This document shows, piece by piece, positions 1-10,070 of a stretch of 64,000 nucleotides of DNA. The notes beneath the pieces were generated by a model. It had not been told where the DNA came from. It saw nothing but the letters and a program-made list of their open reading frames with translations, and made no database searches. Each line of letters opens with the position of its first letter. Position 1 is the stretch's first letter. Made by a program: the position numbers and the translations under genes. This DNA comes from Cognatiyoonia sediminum. GTDB lineage: Bacteria > Pseudomonadota > Alphaproteobacteria > Rhodobacterales > Rhodobacteraceae. The stretch is taken from NCBI RefSeq assembly GCF_900129845.1, contig NZ_FQXB01000001.1, forward strand, positions 1,572,817 to 1,636,816, given 5' to 3'.

Positions 1-1
1 C

Positions 2-1195
2 CCTCCAGCAGTGACGTCGGTCTCTGGCACCATATCCACGAGCGGTACGCGCCTTACGTTGCCTACCTTTGAAGAAGCGCTTGAAAATATCACTGGCCTC
101 GTCCAACTCTCCAACGGCAACGCGGCCGTTGATATGACCGCCGCGGTGGTCACTGGAGGCGGGATAGAAATATCAGGCCCTGTTTCCCTGCAGGCCCCGT
201 TCAACGGCGATATTTCAGTCGATATTAACAACGTCGTCCTGCGCGATCCTACGCTTTTCGAAACGAGTGTGGATGGCGGTATTCGCGTGCAAGGGCCGCT
301 CGCAGGAGGTGCGACCATCTCGGGCGCTCTTGAGCTTGGCGAGACGGAAGTTCGCGTGCCGTCCTCGAGCGTTGGACGCTTAGGCGAATTGCCGGAGGTC
401 ATTCACATCGGGGAATCCGCTGCTGTAGATCAAACCATCGCCCGAGCCGGTTTGACCGCCCCGCAATCCACCAAGGTGAATACTGCGAACTCCGGACCAG
501 CCTATCGTTTGGACATCTCGGTCAACGCGCCATCTCGCATATTCATCCGCGGGCGCGGCTTGGACGCGGAGCTTGGCGGCGGGCTGACATTGGCTGGCAC
601 AACCAACATTGTCGCACCAATTGGACAGTTTGATTTGATCCGCGGCCGATTGAGTATCCTGACGCAACGGTTCGATCTGACCGAGGGAAGTGCCACGATC
701 CAAGGGGACTTCATTCCTTACATCCGGCTCGTCGCCGAAACCGAGGCCCCGACCGGCACGAACATTAGGATCATCATCGAAGGGCCGCTCTCTGAACCGG
801 AAATCGGACTTGAGTCTGACCCTGACTTGCCACCCGACGAAGCCCTCGCACAATTGATCTTTGGGCGAAACTTGGACGAAATCACACCTTTCCAAGCGGT
901 ACGATTGGCATCAGCCGTGAGTACCTTGGCCGGAAACGGCGGAGGCGCCTTAAACAGCTTCCGCGAAGACCTTGGCTTGGACGACTTTGACATCATCCTC
1001 GACGGCGATGGAAATGCGGCCGTCCGCGCTGGCGCGTATTTGGGTGAGAACCTCTATACCGACGTGACAGTCTCAAGTGACGGTTCAACCGAGATCAACT
1101 TGAACTTGGATATATCGCCAAGCGTCACCGCCAAAGGCACCGTCGACAGCGACGGTGAATCCAGTATCGGGATATTCTTTGAGCGGGATTATTAA
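2..1195 (+). CDS. tamB: TamB-type translocation/assembly protein, C-terminal part (5' truncated by window edge)
   Basis: The reading frame is open from the first bases of the window, so this is the C-terminal ~398 residues of a much longer protein. It matches the TamB (DUF490) C-terminal domain: low-complexity beta-rich segments rich in Gly, Ile and Thr, the stretch GRLSILTQRFDLTEGSATIQ near residue 220, and an acidic ending with a terminal aromatic pair (FERDY), as expected for a beta-structured protein facing the outer membrane. TamB is an inner-membrane-anchored periplasmic protein that works with the Omp85 protein TamA in outer-membrane protein assembly and lipid transport. tamA would be expected just upstream, outside the window. 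The stop codon interlocks with the stop of the convergent opp ATPase gene. Confidence 0.85.
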   Translation, partial: PPAVTSVSGTISTSGTRLTLPTFEEALENITGLVQLSNGNAAVDMTAAVVTGGGIEISGPVSLQAPFNGDISVDINNVVLRDPTLFETSVDGGIRVQGPLAGGATISGALELGETEVRVPSSSVGRLGELPEVIHIGESAAVDQTIARAGLTAPQSTKVNTANSGPAYRLDISVNAPSRIFIRGRGLDAELGGGLTLAGTTNIVAPIGQFDLIRGRLSILTQRFDLTEGSATIQGDFIPYIRLVAETEAPTGTNIRIIIEGPLSEPEIGLESDPDLPPDEALAQLIFGRNLDEITPFQAVRLASAVSTLAGNGGGALNSFREDLGLDDFDIILDGDGNAAVRAGAYLGENLYTDVTVSSDGSTEINLNLDISPSVTAKGTVDSDGESSIGIFFERDY

Positions 1196-3015
1196 CTCGC
1201 TAGCTGCCGAGCTTCAGTTTCCATGATCTCTTCTAAGCTATCATGCTCGGCGACCCAATGTCCGGGTGCAACTTCGTTGAGTTGCGGGCGGTAGTTTGGG
1301 TCGCAGTGCCGTTTCGACGGCAAAAAGCGAAGGCCCGCACCTGGATCCAGTGGTGAAGGCAACTCCCCTGGCAACTGGATGCGTGGTCTGGTCCGTTCAA
1401 TACGCGGATCAGGAATGGGTACCGCTGAAATCAATGATTTTGTGTAGGGGTGAATTGGGTTCGTATAGATCGTATCCCTATCAGCAAGCTCGACCACGCG
1501 CCCAAGATACAACACCATGATCCGGTGCGATATGTCGCGCACCACGGACAAATCATGGCTGATGAACATCATAGAAAGACCCATGTCGGTTTGGAACTCT
1601 TTCAGCAAGGCGACAATCTGCGCTTGGATTGACACATCCAACGCACTTACAGCTTCATCACAGATTACCAATTCAGGGCGGTTGATCATTGCTCGTGCAA
1701 TGCCAACACGCTGGTTCTGGCCGCCCGACAACTCATGCGGATAACGGTTGATCATGTTGCGATCCAAGCCGACCCGCTCCATCATCTCAGCAACCTTGTG
1801 CATCCGCTCATTCGACGACAGCTCAGCTTGGAATGTCTTCAACGGCTCAGCAATGGAGGCAGCAATGGTCATCCGCGGGTTAAGGCTTGCCAGCGGGTCT
1901 TGGAGCACAATCTGCAAATCTTTGCGCAATGGTTTCATCGCTTGGCGGTCAAGCCCCGCGGTTTCGCGCCCCATCCATAAGACCGAGCCTGTGGTCGGTG
2001 GCACCAGCTGCAAGACTGCACGTGCAAGCGTGGACTTGCCACAACCGGACTCACCGACGATACCCAGTGTTTCCCCACGCGCGAGATCAAAACTGATCCC
2101 ATCTACAGCGCGGAGGGGCAGCTTTTTGCCAAACAGCCCACCCGCAACACGAATGTCGAACTTCACATTCATATCTTTGACGTTGAGGATATTTTCGGAC
2201 TGCGTCAGCGTCACTTCCGCTGCCTCATGTGGTCGGTCGATCCGCGGCATCGCGTCAAGCAACATGCGCGTATAGGGGTGCTGCGGGTTGTGGAACAACG
2301 CGTCGATTTGGCCTTCTTCCACGTATTCACCGTGGCGCATGACAGCAACCCGGTCGCACATACGCGCAACCACGCCCATATCATGCGTGATCAAGGCAAT
2401 CGCGGTGTTCTCCTCTTTCTGCAGGTTCGCCATAAGATCGAGGATTTCAGCCTGAACCGTCACGTCCAAAGCCGTGGTGGGTTCATCCGCAATCAACAGC
2501 TTTGGCGAACACAGCATCGCCATAGCGATCATGACCCGCTGTCGCATCCCGCCAGACAGCTGGTGGGGGTACTGATCAATCCGATGTTTGGCCTCAGGAA
2601 TACGCACCCGCTCCAACCAATCGAGGCACAACTTCTTGGCTTCCGCGCCACTTAAGTTCCGGTGAACATCCAGAACTTCACGCATTTGTTGGCCAACGGT
2701 CAGATGCGGCGTAAGCGAGGTCAAAGGGTCCTGAAAGATCATCGCGACATCAGCGCCTCGAACCTTATTCGCCTCGGCGACAGAGACGTTCAGCATTTCC
2801 TGACCGTTGAACGTTGCAGAGCCCGTGGCCGCACCATTCTTCGCCAGCAAACCCATGATCGCCATCATAGTTTGGCTCTTACCCGATCCGCTTTCCCCCA
2901 CGATGCCAAGGCATTCACCAGGTTCAATCGACAGGTTTATGCCCTTAACGGCCTCGACATCTCCATCCGGTGTTTCGAACGTTATCGATAGGTTCTTTAC
3001 ATCTAACAGAGCCAT
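1192..3015 (-). CDS. Oligopeptide ABC transporter, fused OppD-OppF ATPase
   Basis: This is a 607-residue protein with two complete ATPase domains, so a fusion of the OppD and OppF subunits that energise peptide uptake. Domain 1 has Walker A GESGSGKS at ~40-47, signature LSGGMRQR and Walker [13 protein letters not shown]; domain 2 has [16 protein letters not shown] and [12 protein letters not shown]. Each ends in the oligopeptide-type C-terminal extension (PHPYT motifs). An open frame reaches 3057, but the start at 3015 (MALLDVKN) follows the stop of the upstream permease by one base and has AAGGA nearby, so it is preferred. It is the last gene of oppA-oppB-oppC-oppDF. Substrate is inferred as small peptides; relatives also move opines or other solutes. 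Confidence 0.93.
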   Translation of the reverse strand: MALLDVKNLSITFETPDGDVEAVKGINLSIEPGECLGIVGESGSGKSQTMMAIMGLLAKNGAATGSATFNGQEMLNVSVAEANKVRGADVAMIFQDPLTSLTPHLTVGQQMREVLDVHRNLSGAEAKKLCLDWLERVRIPEAKHRIDQYPHQLSGGMRQRVMIAMAMLCSPKLLIADEPTTALDVTVQAEILDLMANLQKEENTAIALITHDMGVVARMCDRVAVMRHGEYVEEGQIDALFHNPQHPYTRMLLDAMPRIDRPHEAAEVTLTQSENILNVKDMNVKFDIRVAGGLFGKKLPLRAVDGISFDLARGETLGIVGESGCGKSTLARAVLQLVPPTTGSVLWMGRETAGLDRQAMKPLRKDLQIVLQDPLASLNPRMTIAASIAEPLKTFQAELSSNERMHKVAEMMERVGLDRNMINRYPHELSGGQNQRVGIARAMINRPELVICDEAVSALDVSIQAQIVALLKEFQTDMGLSMMFISHDLSVVRDISHRIMVLYLGRVVELADRDTIYTNPIHPYTKSLISAVPIPDPRIERTRPRIQLPGELPSPLDPGAGLRFLPSKRHCDPNYRPQLNEVAPGHWVAEHDSLEEIMETEARQLAS

Positions 3016-3016
3016 T

Positions 3017-3940
3017 TCAGCGGTCCTTCGGGTCGAGAGCATCGCGCAAGCCGTCACCTACGAAGAAGAAAGCGAAGATCGTGATCACGAAGAAAGCGAT
3101 TGGGAAATACAGTTGCCATGTCAGCCCATACTGCATTTGCTCCGCCCCTTCGGAAATCAAAGCGCCAAGCGAGGTATTCGGCTCTTGCACACCAAGACCA
3201 AGAAAGCTGATGAAGCTTTCAAAAATAATCAGCGACGGGATCAAAAGCGTCGCATAGACGATGACGATTCCGAGCAGGTTCGGCACAACGTGACGCAAGA
3301 TGATCCGAAGCGGATGCACTCCTGTTGCCACGGCGACTTCAACGAATTCTTTGTTCTTGATCGAAAGCGTTTGGCCTCGCGCAATCCGCGCCATGTCGAG
3401 CCATGAGATCAAACCAATGCCAACGAACAGCATGAAAATGGAGCGACCAAAGATCACCAGCATCAAGATCAGAACGAACATGAATGGGATCGACATCAGG
3501 ATGTCGACAAAACGCATCATCACATTGTCGATCTTGCCACCAAAATACCCGGCCGACGCACCAAACAGCGTGCCGACGACGACAGCCACGAGCGCGCCAA
3601 CGATACCAACCATCAAAGAGATACCTGTGCCCTGAACAACGCGGGCATAAAGATCGCGACCAGAACTATCTGTTCCGAAATAATGTCCGGTTTCAATCGA
3701 TGGGACGCCCTTATAGGCGTTGCTACCAATCAATGTGAAATCGACAAAATCACGCTCATACTGGGCAAGCAAACCCCCAAAGAGCGCAAATAGACCTAAA
3801 GCAATCAGCACGAAAAGCGACGCAGTCGCAGCTTTGTTCCGAAAAAAACGCGCGCGGGCATCCGCCCAAAGCGAACGACCTTTGACGGCCTCGATGGGCA
3901 CGTCTTCCAGCTGGGATACTGCGTTTCTGTTTAGAAGCAT
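3017..3940 (-). CDS. oppC: Oligopeptide ABC transporter permease OppC
   Basis: This 307-residue inner-membrane protein is the second permease of the peptide importer. An N-terminal hydrophilic tail is followed by TM1 near 35-55, a periplasmic loop carrying the GTDSSGRDLYARVVQG motif typical of OppC/DppC, then five more hydrophobic segments. The EAA coupling loop is visible (EVAVATGVHPLRIILRHVVPN), which contacts the ATPase. It starts one base after the oppB stop and ends one base before the ATPase start, so translation is probably coupled. Confidence 0.94.
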   Translation of the reverse strand: MLLNRNAVSQLEDVPIEAVKGRSLWADARARFFRNKAATASLFVLIALGLFALFGGLLAQYERDFVDFTLIGSNAYKGVPSIETGHYFGTDSSGRDLYARVVQGTGISLMVGIVGALVAVVVGTLFGASAGYFGGKIDNVMMRFVDILMSIPFMFVLILMLVIFGRSIFMLFVGIGLISWLDMARIARGQTLSIKNKEFVEVAVATGVHPLRIILRHVVPNLLGIVIVYATLLIPSLIIFESFISFLGLGVQEPNTSLGALISEGAEQMQYGLTWQLYFPIAFFVITIFAFFFVGDGLRDALDPKDR

Positions 3941-3941
3941 C

Positions 3942-4865
3942 TTAGTACCTAATCTTCGGATCGATCCATGCGTAAAGCAGGTCCACGACCAGGTTGAACA
4001 TTATGGTCAGGGCGCCAACGAGGATCGTGATACCCATGATGACGGAGTAGTCTCGGTTAAAGGCGGAGTTCACGAAGTACTGCCCGATCCCGCCAGTGGA
4101 GAAAAACACATCGATCAAAACCGACCCCGTGATCATACCCACGAATGCCGGCCCCAGATAAGACAGCACTGGCATCAACGTCGGCTTCATAGCGTGCCGG
4201 ACAATAATCTGCTGTTTCGGAAGCCCTTTGGCCTGAGCCGTTCGGATGAAGTTGGTGTTCAAGACTTCTAGCATCGAAGATCGGGTGATCCGCGCAATCG
4301 ACGCCATGTAAGAGGTGGCAAGAGCTGTCACAGGAAGGATCACGTAATTCCACTGTCCGCCCTCCCAGCCACCGCCCGGTAGCCATCCCAAATAAAGCGT
4401 GAAGAACATGATGAGCAACGGCGCCATAACGAAGTTCGGCAACACCTGTGCGCCAATCGAAATGCCGACTGCTGTATAGTCGAGCCATGTGTTTTGGCGG
4501 ATAGCAGCTGCAACGCCAAGCGAGATACCAAAAGTGACGGCAATCACGAATGACCAAAACCCGTAGGTCAATGTCACAGGGAAACCCTGTGCGATGATGT
4601 CGTTTACTGTGCGGTTCTTGTACTGGAATGAAGGCCCAAAATCGAACTGTGTGGTTACGTTCCAGACGTAGGTCGCGATCTGTTTCCAGAACGGTTGGTC
4701 CAGCCCGTATTTGGCTTCGATGTTTGCCATCACTTCGGGCGGTAGTGGTCGGTCAGAGTTAAACGGTCCACCGGGCGCGGTGTACATCAGGATGAAACTG
4801 AGGACCACGAGGATCAGCAGAACAGGGATCGCGATGGCAAGCCGCCGCAGGATATAGCCTAGCAT
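3942..4865 (-). CDS. oppB: Oligopeptide ABC transporter permease OppB
   Basis: This 307-residue protein is the OppB/DppB-type permease. It begins MLGYILRRLAIAIPVLLIL, the usual OppB signal-anchor; the loop has the APGGPFNSDRPLPPE segment, and the coupling loop reads FIRTAQAKGLPKQQIIVRHAMKP. Six hydrophobic segments are present. It lies 86 bp downstream of oppA, and that gap holds a strong hairpin with a T-run on the transcribed strand. Confidence 0.94.
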   Translation of the reverse strand: MLGYILRRLAIAIPVLLILVVLSFILMYTAPGGPFNSDRPLPPEVMANIEAKYGLDQPFWKQIATYVWNVTTQFDFGPSFQYKNRTVNDIIAQGFPVTLTYGFWSFVIAVTFGISLGVAAAIRQNTWLDYTAVGISIGAQVLPNFVMAPLLIMFFTLYLGWLPGGGWEGGQWNYVILPVTALATSYMASIARITRSSMLEVLNTNFIRTAQAKGLPKQQIIVRHAMKPTLMPVLSYLGPAFVGMITGSVLIDVFFSTGGIGQYFVNSAFNRDYSVIMGITILVGALTIMFNLVVDLLYAWIDPKIRY

Positions 4866-4890
4866 TCGAAAAGGTTCCGCATCTGTCTAA

Positions 4891-4935
4891 CGACAAAAAG
4901 AAGTGCCGCGCCCCTACTTTGAGTAGAGGCGCGGC
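4891..4935 (-). terminator. Hairpin plus T-run between oppA and oppB
   Basis: On the minus strand the inverted repeat GCCGCGCC...GGCGCGGC (outer arms 4905-4912 and 4928-4935, extended by CTACT/AGTAG around a short loop) is followed by CTTCTTTTT (4894-4902). It looks like an intrinsic terminator inside the operon. Partial termination there, or protection of the oppA message from 3' decay, would give more binding protein than permease, a common arrangement in importer operons. The structure is seen; its effect is inferred. Confidence 0.7.
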
Positions 4936-4951
4936 GCAAGGTCAAAGCTGA

Positions 4952-6583
4952 TTATTCAGCGACTTTGTAGAGCTGGCGAGAATACCAGTTCTGCTGGAAG
5001 TTATCGAACGGCCAGCCTTTTAGGTCTTCCGCAAACATCTTCACCGATGCGTAGTGATAGATTGGAATGATCGGTGTGTCCTGAGCGATAAACTCTTCCA
5101 CGCGGTCATAGTTCGGCTGCGGATTATCGGCTGTTTTTGCTTCTGCCAGCAACGCGTCAACTTCTGCGTTCACGTATTTGGAGTCGTTATAGCCGGAACC
5201 GGAGTCCATCAGATCTAGGAATGTGGACGCTTCGTTGTAGTCCGCACACCAGCCGCCTCGAGCAACTTCATAGTCACCGTTAGAGCGTGCTTCGAGGAAT
5301 GTCTGCCATTCCTGATTGGCCAATGTGGTTTCAACACCAAGTGTCTGCTTCCACATCTGGGACACAGCAATCGCGACAGATTTGTGGCTTTCAGAGGTGT
5401 TGTAGACAAGGTCAATTTCAAGACCACCGTCAGCATAACCTGCTTCTGCCATCAGCTCTTTGGCCATCGCATTCCGTTCTTCCTGCGTCATGGAAGCCAT
5501 TGGAATGTTTGGAGTTTCAAAGCCTGCCGTTGCCCAATGTGTGAACGTATATGCAGATTCCTGACCACCGGCGAGGACGTTTTCGGTGATGATATCACGG
5601 TCAATCGCAAGGCTCAGCGCCTTACGAACGTTGGCATCCTGGATTTCTTCAGGCGCACCATCACGCAGGTTGAACATGTAGTAGTAAGAACATGCGAGCG
5701 GAACAGAGACCGCTTGCTCTGGGTACTCTGCCTGCAGACGAGGGAACTGACCAGCAGGCACATCGGTGCGGTCCAATTCGCCTGCAAGGTAGCGGGTCAA
5801 AGCAACCGCTTCGTCGTTGATGATCAGTGATGTCACAGAGTCAATGATCGTTGCATCATTGTCCCAGTAGCTCTCGTTCCGAACGCGGACGAGCTTTTCC
5901 TGCGGCACATGCTCAGACAGAACATAAGCACCGTTTGACACCATGTTGCCCGGCTTCGTCCAATCGTCGCCATGGGCTTCGATGGTTGCCTGATGTACAG
6001 GGAAGGTTGTGAAATGTGTGGTCATTTGCGCGAAGTATGGCAATGGCTGCGTCAGACGAACTTCCAAAGTTGTATCGTCGATCGCAGTAACACCAAGTTC
6101 CGACGGATCAACGTCACCAGCTATAACTTCGGACGCGTTTTCAAGCGACATCAACTCGATGAACCAAGAATATGGGGACGCAAGCTCAGGAGACGCGGCA
6201 CGCTTCCATGCATATTCAAAATCACCGGCAGTCACCGTATCACCGTTTGACCATTTAGCGTTGTCGCGCAGGGTAAAGGTGTAAACGAGGCCGTCATCGC
6301 TTGAGGCGAAACTGGTCGCAACACCAGGAACAAGCGTGCCGTCAGGTGCTTGGTTCATCAGGCCCTCAAAAAGGTCGCGCAGAATGTCGCCGCCGGCACT
6401 GTCTTCCGCCGTGCCCGGATCGATGGATGGGCTTTCATCCAGATCGCGATAAGTAAAGGACTGGTCCGAGGCGAGCGTTTCGCCGGTGACTGGGTGTGTT
6501 GCATGGCCATCTGCCCATGCAGCGCTACCAACTGCAATCAATGAGACCGCTGTTGTGGCTGTTAAAATTGATTTCAATGTCAT
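4952..6583 (-). CDS. oppA: Oligopeptide ABC transporter periplasmic binding protein OppA
   Basis: This is a 543-residue solute-binding protein of the SBP_bac_5 family. The N-terminus has a clear Sec signal (MTLKSILTATTAVSLIAVGSA, cleavage near AWA-DG). The mature part opens with the OppA-like segment LDESPSIDPGTAEDSAGG and contains YTFTLRDNAKWSNGD. It begins a four-gene importer. A GGGAG ribosome site lies just before the ATG. It is divergent from the sigma-factor gene across a 344-bp gap. Confidence 0.94.
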   Translation of the reverse strand: MTLKSILTATTAVSLIAVGSAAWADGHATHPVTGETLASDQSFTYRDLDESPSIDPGTAEDSAGGDILRDLFEGLMNQAPDGTLVPGVATSFASSDDGLVYTFTLRDNAKWSNGDTVTAGDFEYAWKRAASPELASPYSWFIELMSLENASEVIAGDVDPSELGVTAIDDTTLEVRLTQPLPYFAQMTTHFTTFPVHQATIEAHGDDWTKPGNMVSNGAYVLSEHVPQEKLVRVRNESYWDNDATIIDSVTSLIINDEAVALTRYLAGELDRTDVPAGQFPRLQAEYPEQAVSVPLACSYYYMFNLRDGAPEEIQDANVRKALSLAIDRDIITENVLAGGQESAYTFTHWATAGFETPNIPMASMTQEERNAMAKELMAEAGYADGGLEIDLVYNTSESHKSVAIAVSQMWKQTLGVETTLANQEWQTFLEARSNGDYEVARGGWCADYNEASTFLDLMDSGSGYNDSKYVNAEVDALLAEAKTADNPQPNYDRVEEFIAQDTPIIPIYHYASVKMFAEDLKGWPFDNFQQNWYSRQLYKVAE

Positions 6584-6927
6584 GAATTGTCTCCCATTCA
6601 GAGGGTCCTCTTACGTGACCCTTCGTTTCATCATGTCACGCGCCCTACAGGCGCCGATAAAATATCCAACGACTAGATCATTGAAATGGCAAGGGAGATT
6701 TCGACCTGACCCGACGTTAAGGTCAACTTTTGCCGGAGACGCGAAATAAGCTGCAAGATCGCAAGAGATACGGGAAACTTTCGACAAGTCGGGCTTCGCG
6801 AATTCGGATCAAGCTCGGCAAATGGCCCAAAATCGGTGGTTTGAGATTGATTCGCGACATTTCCAACCACACTCGGACCTAAAAAATAGCTTTGAACCGG
6901 TCCGCGCTTTGCGCACACTTAAGAGAT
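6584..6927. other. Divergent intergenic region oppA / sigma factor (344 bp)
   Basis: There is no convincing gene here. Promoters for both divergent units should lie inside it. I see a 6-bp inverted repeat AGGGTC/GACCCT (6602-6607 and 6617-6622) about 20 bases upstream of oppA, which could be an operator or a 5'-UTR hairpin, and a GCGCC/GGCGC repeat near 6640. I cannot assign -35/-10 boxes with confidence. Confidence 0.4.
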
Positions 6928-7506
6928 ATGAAAAGCGAATTGGCATCCAACCGGGCGAAAGAACGTGCGTTAGAAGCGTATCTATTGTCATCCGCCAAGC
7001 TTGGCAACGAGCGGGCGATGGCCCAACTCGTTCGCTTGCTTTCGCCTGTGATGATGCGCCATGCCACACGTCTGACCGGTGATACAGAACAGGCTAAGGA
7101 TATGGTGCAGGCTGCTTGGGCCGACATTTTCAGATCGCTGGATACCGTGAAGAATCCAGAAGCGATCCGGGCGTTTGCGCTACAAATTGTGACGCGCAAA
7201 GTCGCGGCGGTTATCAGGGCAAAGCAGAAAGAACGATCCCTGAAAACCGCGCTGACCGATGAACACCAAGACGTGGGTCAGCCCTTGGGTGAAATCGCCG
7301 CCGATGCCTATTCTGTTCGCAAAGCGATCAACCAACTGTCCAAGGATCATCAGGCGATCCTTGCGCTTTTCTACCTCGAAGACATGACCACATCGGAAGT
7401 TGCAGCGGCGCTGAACATCCCCGTGGGAACTGTCAAAACACGCCTTATGCACGCGCGCAGCAATCTGCGGGCCATTTTGGAAGGATCGAACCATGGCAAA
7501 AATTGA
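6928..7506 (+). CDS. ECF-type sigma-70 family RNA polymerase sigma factor
   Basis: This 192-residue protein has the two-domain layout of ECF sigma factors: region 2 near 25-95 (LTGDTEQAKDMVQAAWADIFRSL, the -10 binding helix) and region 4 near 130-185 (LSKDHQAILALFYLEDMTTSEVAAALNIPVGTVKTRL, a helix-turn-helix that reads the -35). An open frame starts at a TTG (6892), but ATG 6928 begins at MKSELAS with a purine-rich site (TAAGAG) upstream. It overlaps the next gene by 14 bp, so the small membrane protein downstream is probably its co-expressed partner. Confidence 0.88.
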   Translation: MKSELASNRAKERALEAYLLSSAKLGNERAMAQLVRLLSPVMMRHATRLTGDTEQAKDMVQAAWADIFRSLDTVKNPEAIRAFALQIVTRKVAAVIRAKQKERSLKTALTDEHQDVGQPLGEIAADAYSVRKAINQLSKDHQAILALFYLEDMTTSEVAAALNIPVGTVKTRLMHARSNLRAILEGSNHGKN

Positions 7507-7852
7507 TGACCTCATTCGTGACGCTTTGGATGAAAAAGACCGCGAGATGATGAAGGAAACAGACGAACTGGGGTATTTTGAACTGGGGCTCAGCCAGTTT
7601 TCTGGCAAGCTCGGTTGGGTGACTTGGGTGATCATGATCGTACAGGCTACGCTGTTCTTTATTGGCGTCTGGTGCGCCTATAATTTCTTTGGAACGACAG
7701 AAGTACTGGCCGCAGTCAAATGGGGCATCTCTGGCGGAGTGCTGATCATCGTCGCCGCATCGTTAAAGTTCAGCTTGATGCCACAAATACAGGCCGACCG
7801 GATCATTCGAGAGGTCAAACGCGTGGAACTGATGTTGGCGAGCCGCAGCTGA
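7493..7852 (+). CDS. Small two-TM membrane protein, DUF6768-like, linked to the sigma factor
   Basis: This 119-residue protein has an acidic N-terminal cytoplasmic segment (MAKIDDLIRDALDEKDREMM), two predicted TM helices (about 42-68 and 72-92) and a short basic cytoplasmic tail (RIIREVKRVELMLASRS). It resembles DUF6768 proteins that follow ECF sigma genes in Rhodobacterales. The 14-bp overlap with the sigma gene means coupled translation. A role as membrane anchor or anti-sigma regulator is inferred from position only; no zinc-binding anti-sigma motif (HxxxCxxC) is present. Confidence 0.75.
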   Translation: MAKIDDLIRDALDEKDREMMKETDELGYFELGLSQFSGKLGWVTWVIMIVQATLFFIGVWCAYNFFGTTEVLAAVKWGISGGVLIIVAASLKFSLMPQIQADRIIREVKRVELMLASRS

Positions 7853-7856
7853 TACG

Positions 7857-7886
7857 AAAAGGCCCGGAAGTTTCTCCGAGCCTTTT
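7857..7886. terminator. Bidirectional terminator between DUF6768 and acsA
   Basis: The inverted repeat AAAAGGC-CGGA / TCCG-GCCTTTT, with one unpaired base per arm, separates two convergent genes. It has T-rich DNA on the plus side and the complementary A-run on the other, so it can end transcription from both. Confidence 0.8.
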
Positions 7887-7890
7887 GCAT

Positions 7891-9840
7891 TTATTTGTTC
7901 ATCCGGTTTTCGATCAGGTCATCAACGACCGATGGATCCGCGAGGGTCGATGTATCCCCCAGCGCACCGAAGTCATCCTCCGCGATCTTGCGCAGGATAC
8001 GGCGCATGATCTTGCCGGACCGAGTCTTTGGAAGTCCCGGCGCCCACTGGATCAAATCGGGTTTGGCAATCGGACCGATCTCTGACCGCACCCAAGTTTC
8101 CAGCTCTTTGCGCAACTCTTCAGACGGCTCTTCTCCGCCCATCAAGGTCACATAGGCATAAATTCCCTGCCCTTTGATGTCGTGCGGATAGCCAACAACT
8201 GCGCTTTCCGCGACTTTCGGATGCGCCACCAGAGCGCTTTCAACCTCAGCCGTGCCCATCCGGTGACCCGAGACGTTGATCACATCGTCCACGCGGCCCG
8301 TGATCCAATAGTACCCATCTTCGTCGCGACGGCAGCCGTCACCAGTGAAGTAATAGTTTTTGTAGTCCGCAAAATAGGTCTTCTCAAACCGCTCATGATC
8401 GCCCCAAACCGTGCGCATCTGAGCAGGCCAGCTGTCTTTCATACAAAGCACGCCTTCGGCCGCTGTATCGTTAATCTCTTCGCCCGTTGTCGGCTCGAGG
8501 ATCACGGGCTGGATGCCAAAGAATGGCAATGTGGCGGAACCTGGTTTGGTTGTGGTCGCACCTGGAAGCGGGGTCAGCAAGTGACCACCGGTTTCTGTCT
8601 GCCACCATGTGTCGACAATCGGGACATTCCCGCCGCCGACAACCTCATGATACCAATTCCATGCCTCTGGGTTGATCGGTTCGCCAACCGTTCCTAGCAC
8701 TTTCAAATCGCTCAGATCGTACTTGCTGACCCACTCATCGCCCTGCCCCATCAGAGCACGGATCGCGGTTGGCGCCGTATAGAATTGGTTCACCTTATGT
8801 TTCTGGCACACAGCCCAAAAACGACCAGCATCCGGATAAGTCGGCACACCTTCGAACATCACAGTCGTCGCGCCATTCGCTAGTGGGCCATAGACGATAT
8901 AGCTGTGGCCCGTGACCCAGCCGACATCAGCGGTACACCAGAAGATGTCGCCGTCGTGGTAATCAAACGTATATTGATGCGTCATGGAGGCATAAACGAT
9001 GTAGCCGCCTGTCGTATGCACAACGCCTTTCGGCATCCCTGTGGAGCCAGAGGTGTATAGGATAAACAGCGGATCTTCGGCGTTCATTTCCTCGGGTGGG
9101 CAATCGGCGCTGACGGTTTCTTCCACCTCATGCAGCCAGTAATCGCGCCCCGCAGTCATTGGAACGTCACCGCCAGTGCGACGCACGACGAGCATCTTGC
9201 AATCAACTTCAATCTTCTCAAACGCTGTATCCGCATTGGTCTTCAATGGCGTATTTCGACCACCGCGTGGCGCTTCATCCGCTGTGATGACGACTTTCGC
9301 TTCCGACCCGTTCACGCGTGCAGCCAAAGCGTCAGCAGAAAAGCCTGCAAAAACGACCGAGTGGATGGCACCAATCCGCGCACAGGCCAGCATAGCATAG
9401 GCCGCTTGCGGGATCATCGGCATGTAAATCACCACACGATCGCCTTTGCCAACGCCGAGTTCTTTCAAAACATTGGAGAATTTGCTGACGTCGTGATGCA
9501 ACTGGTTGTAGGTGATATGCTGCGCTTCATCCTCTGGGCTATCCGGTTCCCAAATAATCGCCGTCTGATCACCACGCTCGGCCAAATGCCGATCAATGCA
9601 GTTGGCGGCCACATTGAGACTACCATCTTCAAACCACTTGATGCTGACGTTCCCCGGCGCATAGCTAACGTCTTTCACCTTGGAATAGGGCTTGATCCAA
9701 TCGACGCGCTGACCATGTTCCCGCCAAAAACCTTCAGGATCAGACACAGATTGCGCATACATCTCATCATATTTTGCTTTATCCGCATGAGCGCCTGACG
9801 CCATAGCGTCTGAGGGTGGATAGGTGGTATCGGCTGACAT
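7891..9840 (-). CDS. acsA: Acetyl-CoA synthetase
   Basis: A 649-residue AMP-forming ligase that converts acetate, ATP and CoA to acetyl-CoA in the cytosol. It has the adenylation motif [11 protein letters not shown], the [18 protein letters not shown] hinge region, and the C-terminal [11 protein letters not shown] segment whose Lys is the conserved site of regulatory acetylation. The length is normal for Acs (~650). The frame is open to 9873, but ATG 9840 (MSADTTYPP) is preceded by a strong AGGGGAGG site and is preferred. Monocistronic, closed by the shared terminator at 7857-7886. Confidence 0.96.
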   Translation of the reverse strand: MSADTTYPPSDAMASGAHADKAKYDEMYAQSVSDPEGFWREHGQRVDWIKPYSKVKDVSYAPGNVSIKWFEDGSLNVAANCIDRHLAERGDQTAIIWEPDSPEDEAQHITYNQLHHDVSKFSNVLKELGVGKGDRVVIYMPMIPQAAYAMLACARIGAIHSVVFAGFSADALAARVNGSEAKVVITADEAPRGGRNTPLKTNADTAFEKIEVDCKMLVVRRTGGDVPMTAGRDYWLHEVEETVSADCPPEEMNAEDPLFILYTSGSTGMPKGVVHTTGGYIVYASMTHQYTFDYHDGDIFWCTADVGWVTGHSYIVYGPLANGATTVMFEGVPTYPDAGRFWAVCQKHKVNQFYTAPTAIRALMGQGDEWVSKYDLSDLKVLGTVGEPINPEAWNWYHEVVGGGNVPIVDTWWQTETGGHLLTPLPGATTTKPGSATLPFFGIQPVILEPTTGEEINDTAAEGVLCMKDSWPAQMRTVWGDHERFEKTYFADYKNYYFTGDGCRRDEDGYYWITGRVDDVINVSGHRMGTAEVESALVAHPKVAESAVVGYPHDIKGQGIYAYVTLMGGEEPSEELRKELETWVRSEIGPIAKPDLIQWAPGLPKTRSGKIMRRILRKIAEDDFGALGDTSTLADPSVVDDLIENRMNK

Positions 9841-10070
9841 GTGGACCTCCCCTGTCGTCGTCTGTTTCGCCACGTGAGTGGCAGGCCAGAATCTGGCCTC
9901 CTCCGCCGCGCATCATGGGCAAAATGCGCCGAATGCCAAGAGCGGTTCTGGGTCCAGGCAAAGGTTATTGTAAAGTTCTATGACAAATTGGGAGGCCCGC
10001 AGACATTTTCTTGACTCCTGCGCGACTGTTTTTCCTTTCCCGAGCAAGCAACATACAATAGCTCCTAAGC

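Noticed and set aside
1296..2991. Several plus-strand ORFs of 70-175 codons across the opp ATPase gene.
   Set aside because: They are shadows of a strongly conserved gene on the other strand, with no ribosome sites or family similarity.
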